Assembly: GCA_003222845.1 (NCBI GenBank)
Contig: QHXG01000186.1
Span: 1 to 37,635 of the forward strand
Length of the DNA stretch: 37,635 bases
Reading direction: 5' to 3'
DNA from: Acidobacteriota bacterium
GTDB taxonomy: Bacteria; Acidobacteriota; Blastocatellia; Pyrinomonadales; Pyrinomonadaceae
Shown in pieces: positions 32,929-37,635 of the stretch. The stretch's first letter is position 1; every line of letters starts with the position of its first letter. The translations under genes and the position numbers were made by a program. The notes under the pieces are model-generated. The model had not been told where the DNA came from. It made no database searches and saw only the letters and a list, made by a program, of their open reading frames with translations.

Positions 32929-34173
32929 TCAGGTGCGTGTTAGCGCGATGATCGGATCGAGTCGCGAGGCTTTGAAGGCCGGATAGATTCCAGCGATCAT
33001 GCCGACGGCAGTCGAGACGCCGAGTGCGAGCACGATATAGCCAATGGTGATCGTCATCGTAATCGGGGTTAAGACCGTCACTGCCCAGGAGATTCCGGCG
33101 GCGGCGAGCAGACCCAGAACGCCTCCGAGCGCGCACAGCATCGATGACTCGATCAGAAACTGCAGGAGCACCTGCTTTCGCCGGGCGCCGAGCGCCTTGC
33201 GCAAACCGATCTCGAAAGTGCGCTCGGTGACAGAGACCAGCATGATGTTCATCACCACGATGCCACCGACCACCAGTGCAATCAGGGTGATTGGGGTAAC
33301 GACCAGCGCGATCGCCCCCGTGAACTGATCGATCTGGCTGCCCAGCGCTTCGGTGTTCACGAGGCCAAAGTCGTCCTCCTCACTGCCGATCAGCTCGTGA
33401 TAATTGCGAAGCGCGCGGCGGGCATCCTCGATTGTTATTTGGAAGGTCTCGCGTCGCTGCCCCTTGCCGTGGATTTGCAAATCGAGGTTGCGTCCATAAA
33501 TGCGCTGAAAGGTCGTCAGCGGAATGTAAACGTGCTTGTCGATCAGGTCGCCGAAGATGGGACCACGCCTCTCTTCCACGCCGACAACGCGCATCGGCAG
33601 ACCGGCCACCTTGAACTCTTTGCCGATAGGGTCGATGTCCGGGTAGAACTTGTCCTTGATATCAGCGCCAAGGACGACTACCAGCTTGCTGTGCGACACT
33701 TCTTCCGGTTGGATGAAGCGTCCGTCCGTCATCGTCTTGTCTTCGATCTCAGCCATGTTGGCGGTTACCCCGAAGATAATGCCGCCGAAGAAGGTCATGC
33801 CGTTCTGCTCGAATTTCGTTCCATGTGCCGCTTCCGCCCCTACGGCAGTGCAGGTTTCGCAATATTCCTGCAGCCACTCCATGTCCGCCCATTTCAATTG
33901 CTTATTACGACGGTTCATGCGCTCTAGATCTTCCTCGGACAACTCACCTTGACTGACCATGCGCGCGATCATGAAATGATTCGTGCCCAGAACCTTGGAC
34001 ACTTTCTCGACCACATAAGTGTTGAGCCCGGAGATCGCGGCGCCGACGACGACCACCGACGCCACACCGATGATGATGCCAATCAAGGTGAGAAACGCGC
34101 GCAGCTTGTGCGCCAGGATCGACTGCAGGGCGATCCGGGCGGCGTCCGAATAAAATGAAAAGAGATAACGCAT
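32929..34173 (-). CDS. MacB/FtsX-type ABC transporter permease (first of pair)
   Basis: 414 aa from ATG 34173. Layout as its partner: helix 1 ([20 protein letters not shown]), periplasmic domain (about 50-290), then helices [40 protein letters not shown] and [20 protein letters not shown]. The coupling segment is [21 protein letters not shown] CxxC (C105-x2-C108, YCETC) lies in the periplasmic domain, roughly matching the one in the partner protein. Two different permeases in one operon suggest a heterodimer. The ATP-binding subunit is not in the window, so it must come from another locus. The promoter should lie in 34174-34295, where I recognise no specific motif. Confidence 0.93.
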   Translation of the reverse strand: MRYLFSFYSDAARIALQSILAHKLRAFLTLIGIIIGVASVVVVGAAISGLNTYVVEKVSKVLGTNHFMIARMVSQGELSEEDLERMNRRNKQLKWADMEWLQEYCETCTAVGAEAAHGTKFEQNGMTFFGGIIFGVTANMAEIEDKTMTDGRFIQPEEVSHSKLVVVLGADIKDKFYPDIDPIGKEFKVAGLPMRVVGVEERRGPIFGDLIDKHVYIPLTTFQRIYGRNLDLQIHGKGQRRETFQITIEDARRALRNYHELIGSEEDDFGLVNTEALGSQIDQFTGAIALVVTPITLIALVVGGIVVMNIMLVSVTERTFEIGLRKALGARRKQVLLQFLIESSMLCALGGVLGLLAAAGISWAVTVLTPITMTITIGYIVLALGVSTAVGMIAGIYPAFKASRLDPIIALTRT

Positions 34174-34295
34174 GGTTGGGCACCAGTCAGGATTCAGTAC
34201 GACTAGTCCGCGGCAAAAGTTTGGACAAGAAATGTCGGGACAAAGTTCCCTTTAGAAGACGAGCGAGGCGGGTGATTTATTAACGATCATTCAAG

Positions 34296-34452
34296 AGCGG
34301 GGGCAAGCCGCCCTTCCTGACCTGAGAGGTGTTCTTAGGTTTGCGCATCGATCCTAAGGTATGTGGCTTCAATAATTCTAAGAACTCCGGCTGGCAGAGA
34401 TAGCACTGATGCCAAAGCACCTCGCAGTCAGGAAGGGTGGCTTGCCCCCGCT
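34296..34452. repeat. Inverted repeat AGCGGGGGCAAGCC... downstream of galE
   Basis: 26-nt arms at 34296-34321 and 34427-34452 differ by one base. The interior has a smaller pair (GTTCTTAG near 34331 and CTAAGAAC near 34377). It starts 5 nt after the galE stop, so it may end galE transcription; it also lies upstream of the permease operon promoter region. Confidence 0.9.
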
Positions 34453-34457
34453 TGTCG

Positions 34458-35447
34458 TCACCATTTTTTCACTTGAAATCCGATTGGATGAGCCACCAGC
34501 CAATCCCACGCGGATTGAATGATGACACGCAGATCCTGAAACTGTGGTTCCCAGCCCAACTCGCGTTTTATCTTCTCCGAACTCGCAACCAGCACGGCCG
34601 GATCACCCGGACGGCGAGGTGCCATACGTACCTTGATTTCACGGCCGGTAACTTCGCGCGCCGTATCGATCACTTCGCGTACGGTGTAACCATCGCCGCC
34701 GCAACCAAGGTTGTAGATGGTGCTGCGTTCGTCGAGAATGCCCAGCGCCAGGATGTGCGCGCGCGCCAGATCGACGATGTGGATGTAATCACGCACGCAG
34801 GTGCCGTCGCGCGTTGGATAATCATCGCCGAAAATCTGCACCTCTTCACGCGCGCCGGCGGCGGTTTGCAAAACGAGCGGAATCAGATGCGTTTCCGGAT
34901 CGTGCATTTCGCCGCAACGCTCAGTTGCGCCCGCAGCATTGAAGTAGCGCAGACTTGCATAACGCAAACCATATGCGCTGTCGAACCATTTCAGCGCTCG
35001 CTCGAAAGCCAACTTTGATTCGCCGTAAGGATTCGTGGGATTGTTAGGAAGACTCTCGTCGATTGGCACCTTCGCGGGTTCACCATAGGTGGCGCACGTC
35101 GATGAAAAGACCAAACGCTTAACGCCGCATTCGCGCATCGCGTTGAGCAGCGACAATCCGCCCACCAAATTGTTTTGGTAATACTTCGCCGGGTGCGTCA
35201 CCGACTCGCCAACCAACGCAAAGGCCGCCATGTGCATGACGGCTTCGATCTCATTTTCCCTGAGCACGCCGCGCAAAGCCTCGCCATCAAGCAAATCCCC
35301 TTTCACAAACGCGGCCGAAGGATGAACGGCTTCACGATGGCCGTAGCTGAGATTGTCATAGACGACCGCCTGATGGCCCGCGTTAATTAATTCTTCCGTA
35401 ACGACGCTGCCAATGTAACCGGCGCCGCCCGTAACTAGAATTCGCAT
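34458..35447 (-). CDS. galE: UDP-glucose 4-epimerase
   Basis: 329 aa from ATG 35447 (MRILVTGGAGYIGS); the frame reaching 35495 adds only palindrome sequence. AGAGAAA lies about 8 nt upstream. NAD-binding GGAGYIG (7-13), D31 after VVYDN, HMAAFALVGES (72-82), catalytic S116-T117 in FSSTCATYGEP, Y141-x3-K145 in NPYGESKLAFE, LRYFNAAGA, then RDGTCVRDYIHIVDLARAH typical of GalE. This extended short-chain dehydrogenase interconverts UDP-glucose and UDP-galactose for polysaccharide, glycolipid and galactose metabolism in the cytosol. Length and motifs match (about 330 aa). It stands as a single gene with palindromes on both sides. Confidence 0.95.
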   Translation of the reverse strand: MRILVTGGAGYIGSVVTEELINAGHQAVVYDNLSYGHREAVHPSAAFVKGDLLDGEALRGVLRENEIEAVMHMAAFALVGESVTHPAKYYQNNLVGGLSLLNAMRECGVKRLVFSSTCATYGEPAKVPIDESLPNNPTNPYGESKLAFERALKWFDSAYGLRYASLRYFNAAGATERCGEMHDPETHLIPLVLQTAAGAREEVQIFGDDYPTRDGTCVRDYIHIVDLARAHILALGILDERSTIYNLGCGGDGYTVREVIDTAREVTGREIKVRMAPRRPGDPAVLVASSEKIKRELGWEPQFQDLRVIIQSAWDWLVAHPIGFQVKKW

Positions 35448-35461
35448 AGATTTTTCTCTAG

Positions 35462-35523
35462 CCCAGGCGTTTACGCCTGGGAAACGAATGACCAAATATC
35501 ATCGCAGCCTCCTTCAGGAGGCT
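35462..35523. repeat. Two short palindromes in the galE leader
   Basis: CCCAGGCGT-TT-ACGCCTGGG (35462-35481) and AGCCTCCT-TC-AGGAGGCT (35506-35523) are perfect palindromes with 2-nt centres, the same design as CGACAAACT-GA-AGTTTGTCG at 25408. The first ends 15 nt upstream of the galE start on the minus strand, between any promoter and the ribosome site. Confidence 0.85.
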
Positions 35524-35635
35524 TTCGTCCAGATGCCTTCAGGCCAATCATCCTCTTCGCACTCGAACCTTTCCAACAACTCTGACAATGACCCTTTGCG
35601 ATGATGCTCTTCCTACCCCTATAGAGAAAAAGATC

Positions 35636-37195
35636 TCAATCGAAGCCTTTCGATTTCAGCCATTCCTGAACGACATTCCTTTTATCTCGCTTCTGGCCGT
35701 CAACTTCGTAATTCAGATTTCGCATTTCATCGGTCGAGATCGCGCCGCCGAGTCTTTGCAGCACTTCCGCGAGCGTCGGCACGCGCATCAGTGTGTCCTT
35801 TCGAACTAAGAAGACAGCTTCGTAAGGTGGAAAGTAATGCCGATCGTCTTCGAGTTGCACCAGGTCGAGCGCCGCAATGCGCCCATCGGTTGAGTTGCCG
35901 GCGATTAGATCGACTTTGTGCGAAGCCAACGCCGTGTAGGTCAGATCGAGCGCCATCTCGTGAGGCGGATCGGCAAAACGCAAACCGTAAGCATGCGAAA
36001 ATCCAGGATAGCCATCGGCGCGGGACATGAAATCCTGACCGAAGCCGGCGCTCCATTGCGGCGTGTACGCGGCGGCATTCGAAATCGTTTTTAGATTCAG
36101 GCGCCGCGTATCTTCACCGCGCACCAGGATCGCAAACGTGTTATCGAAACCAAGCTGAGGGCTGACTTCAAGATTAAACTTTTCCGCGTATTCACGTTTG
36201 ACTTGATCGTAAACAGCTTTCGGATCGGGAATTGGTTGATGATGAAGAATCGCGGCGAACGCTGTACCGGTGTACTCGGGATAGAGATCGATCTGTCCCG
36301 CTGTCAGCGCGGCGTGAGTGAGATTTCCCGCCAGATCGAAAACTCGATCGACCTGGATGTTCTTCGCCTCCAACATCTGGGCCACGATTTCTGCGAGTAG
36401 GTTTGATTCGGTGAAATCCTTCGAGCCGACAGTCACGTGGCCGTGACTGAGCGACGAACTCGATCGGCTTTTCATTCCGCGCCAGGCCGAATAACCCATC
36501 AAGACGATGCCAATCAGCAGAACCGCCCATGCGACTGCGCGCAAAGGGCGGCCGGCGCCTGCTCGGCGCGCACTCGGATCGAAACGTCTTTCAATCGCAC
36601 TGAAACCAAAGTCCGCAATCAAAGCCATCAGCGCCGAAGGCACCGCGCCGGCCAACAGCAGACGCGTGTCGTCCATCCGCAGTCCGCGGAAGATATATTC
36701 GCCTAAGCCGCCGGCGCTCACTTCGGCAGCGATGATGGCGACACCGATCGTGATCACTACGGCGACGCGTACGCCCGTAAGAATCACGCTCATCGCTAAT
36801 GGCAGTTCGACCTGAAACAATACCTGTCGATCGGTCATGCCCATGGCCACGGCGGCTTCGCGCACGTTTCGATCGACGCCGAGAATTCCGGTAACTGTGT
36901 TGCGAATGATTGGCAGCAAGGCATAAAAGACCAGCGCGATAATCGCCGTACGCGGCCCGATGCCGCCAATGAACGGCAATGGAATCAGGAATCCGAACAG
37001 CGCCAGACTGGGAATCGTTTGCATCACGTTTGCAATTCCCAGAAGTGGCCCACGCAGACGCTTTCGCCGCGTGATCAAGATTCCGAGTGGCAAAGCGATC
37101 GCAATGGCAATCGCGGTCGCAATCAAGACCAGCCAAACGTGCTGCGCGATATGCACCAGGATGTCTGACCAATTGGATCGTAAGAACTCGCTCAT
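35636..37195 (-). CDS. OpuB/ProWX-type ABC transporter, permease fused to substrate-binding domain
   Basis: 519 aa from ATG 37195. Residues 1-220: permease with about six membrane helices (VWLVLIATAIAIAIALPLGI, IANVMQTIPSLALFGFLIPL, IIALVFYALLPIIRNTVTGI) and the EAA-like loop VREAAVAMGMTDRQVLFQVE. One more helix (AVAWAVLLIGIVLMGYSAWR) leads to an external OpuAC-type binding domain (about 250-519: VTVGSKDFTESNLLAEIVAQ, LYPEYTGTAFAAIL, DFMSRADGYPGFSHAYGL, LIAGNSTDGRIAALDLVQLE). Fused transporters of this form import quaternary amines (betaine, choline, carnitine); the related EgtU binds ergothioneine, so the ligand is open. The C-terminal part of the ATPase gene lies upstream, with a palindromic element in the gap. 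The fused form needs no separate binding protein. Confidence 0.92.
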   Translation of the reverse strand: MSEFLRSNWSDILVHIAQHVWLVLIATAIAIAIALPLGILITRRKRLRGPLLGIANVMQTIPSLALFGFLIPLPFIGGIGPRTAIIALVFYALLPIIRNTVTGILGVDRNVREAAVAMGMTDRQVLFQVELPLAMSVILTGVRVAVVITIGVAIIAAEVSAGGLGEYIFRGLRMDDTRLLLAGAVPSALMALIADFGFSAIERRFDPSARRAGAGRPLRAVAWAVLLIGIVLMGYSAWRGMKSRSSSSLSHGHVTVGSKDFTESNLLAEIVAQMLEAKNIQVDRVFDLAGNLTHAALTAGQIDLYPEYTGTAFAAILHHQPIPDPKAVYDQVKREYAEKFNLEVSPQLGFDNTFAILVRGEDTRRLNLKTISNAAAYTPQWSAGFGQDFMSRADGYPGFSHAYGLRFADPPHEMALDLTYTALASHKVDLIAGNSTDGRIAALDLVQLEDDRHYFPPYEAVFLVRKDTLMRVPTLAEVLQRLGGAISTDEMRNLNYEVDGQKRDKRNVVQEWLKSKGFD

Positions 37196-37204
37196 TTCAA
37201 TTGT

Positions 37205-37401
37205 CCGCAGATTACGCAGATTTCACGGATTAGAAAGACAAAAAATAAGCCGCCACAAAAAGGCACAAGAAGCACAAAAGGGAAATGCGAGAATTCACTG
37301 AATTACGCCTTCGTTTAAGTTCATCTTACGACTTCTCATGACCTCTCTTTGTGCCTCTTGTGCCTTTTCGTGGCTAATTTCTCTTTCTGCGCAATCTGCG
37401 G
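37205..37401. repeat. Large imperfect inverted repeat between the ATPase and permease genes
   Basis: Outer arms CCGCAGATTACGCAGA (37205-37220) and TCTGCGCAATCTGCGG (37386-37401) and inner arms near 37248-37280 and 37345-37375 (AGGCACAAGA / TCTTGTGCCT core) are inverted copies with few mismatches. It takes up essentially all of the gap between the ATPase stop and the permease start, so it lies in the operon mRNA. Confidence 0.88.
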
Positions 37402-37402
37402 A

Positions 37403-37635
37403 TTAAAAGTCACTTCGCAGCGTATCCAAATATGCCCGCGCATGTTTATCTTGGGACTTCACAAATCCCTGCGGCGTGTCCAGCAACACAATTTTTCCTT
37501 TATCCATCAGCGCAATTCGTGAGCCAAGCATCAAGGCTTCCCGCACGTCATGGGTCACGAAGATCACCGTCTTCCCAAGCCTCGCTTTCAACTCCGCAAA
37601 CTCTTTCTGCAAAGAAGCGCGCGTTAACGGATCGA
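37403..37635 (-). CDS. ABC transporter ATP-binding protein, C-terminal part (ProV/OpuBA-like)
   Basis: Reads in frame from the window edge: DPLTRASLQKEFAELKARLG, KTVIFVTHDVREALMLGSRI, ALMDKGKIVLLDTPQGF. DPLTR is the D-loop and THD the H-switch of an ABC ATPase; Walker A, Q-loop, signature and Walker B lie beyond the edge. The permease-binding-protein fusion downstream is its partner for OpuB/ProU-type uptake. The protein ends about 25 residues after the D-box, so it lacks the CBS domains that OpuA-type ATPases often carry. Confidence 0.92.
   Translation of the reverse strand, partial: DPLTRASLQKEFAELKARLGKTVIFVTHDVREALMLGSRIALMDKGKIVLLDTPQGFVKSQDKHARAYLDTLRSDF

Overview
The window most likely comes from an uncultured member of the Acidobacteriota, possibly of the Blastocatellia/Pyrinomonadaceae type. 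This is inferred from gene content, not from a marker gene. The pointers are an Oar-like TonB-dependent receptor with an N-terminal carboxypeptidase-regulatory domain, a Ser/Thr kinase fused to TolB-like and TPR regions, tandem MacB/FtsX-type permeases, several ECF sigma/anti-sigma modules, and very many small intergenic palindromes. The DNA is moderately GC-rich, with outer-membrane and periplasmic proteins typical of a diderm. I saw no tRNA, rRNA, CRISPR array, transposase or phage gene.

Layout. 1-1460 (minus): the start of a DUF433 gene and an RlmI-like rRNA methyltransferase that carries a 114-bp palindromic repeat in frame. 1716-5563 (plus): a GAF/PAS histidine kinase and an NtrC-type sigma54 activator. 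5564-6585: a small possible Cys/His protein on the minus strand, then a regulatory region with phased inverted repeats and a candidate -24/-12 promoter. 6586-16250 (plus): four secreted DUF11-type proteins in a row. The third is 1842 aa with a C-terminal region resembling an outer-membrane barrel, and the fourth is broken by a frameshift. 16258-26034 (minus): a long co-directional block. In transcription order it holds ECF sigma, zinc-finger anti-sigma, bactofilin-like membrane protein, second ECF sigma, small one-TM protein, CpxP/CnrX-like protein, DUF5666-like periplasmic protein, Oar-like receptor with Gly-rich insert, and a LolA-like periplasmic protein. 26354-31421 (plus): an MFS transporter, the kinase-TolB-TPR protein and a PPP-family phosphatase. 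31645-37635 (minus): two MacB/FtsX permeases, galE, and an OpuB/ProWX-type permease-binding-protein fusion preceded by its ATPase (cut by the window edge).

How the genes may work together. The strongest system-level hypothesis is that the kinase/NtrC pair controls the neighbouring DUF11 surface-protein operon through sigma54. The site order fits: paired palindromes 20 bp apart, lying roughly 120-165 bp upstream of a GG...TTG-type element, which in turn lies about 95 bp upstream of the first DUF11 gene. The minus-strand block looks like two ECF envelope-stress modules back to back; the second resembles the CnrH/CnrY/CnrX or RpoE/CpxP layout. Kinase and phosphatase are neighbours and could form an opposing pair.

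Repeats are the other main theme. Most intergenic gaps hold a hairpin-forming element, and at least eight unrelated palindrome families are present. One family has entered the RlmI-like coding sequence in frame, in the manner of Rickettsia palindromic elements. Another short family member lies within the giant DUF11 gene. A 149-bp tandem duplication has left ghost copies of the ends of two convergent genes.
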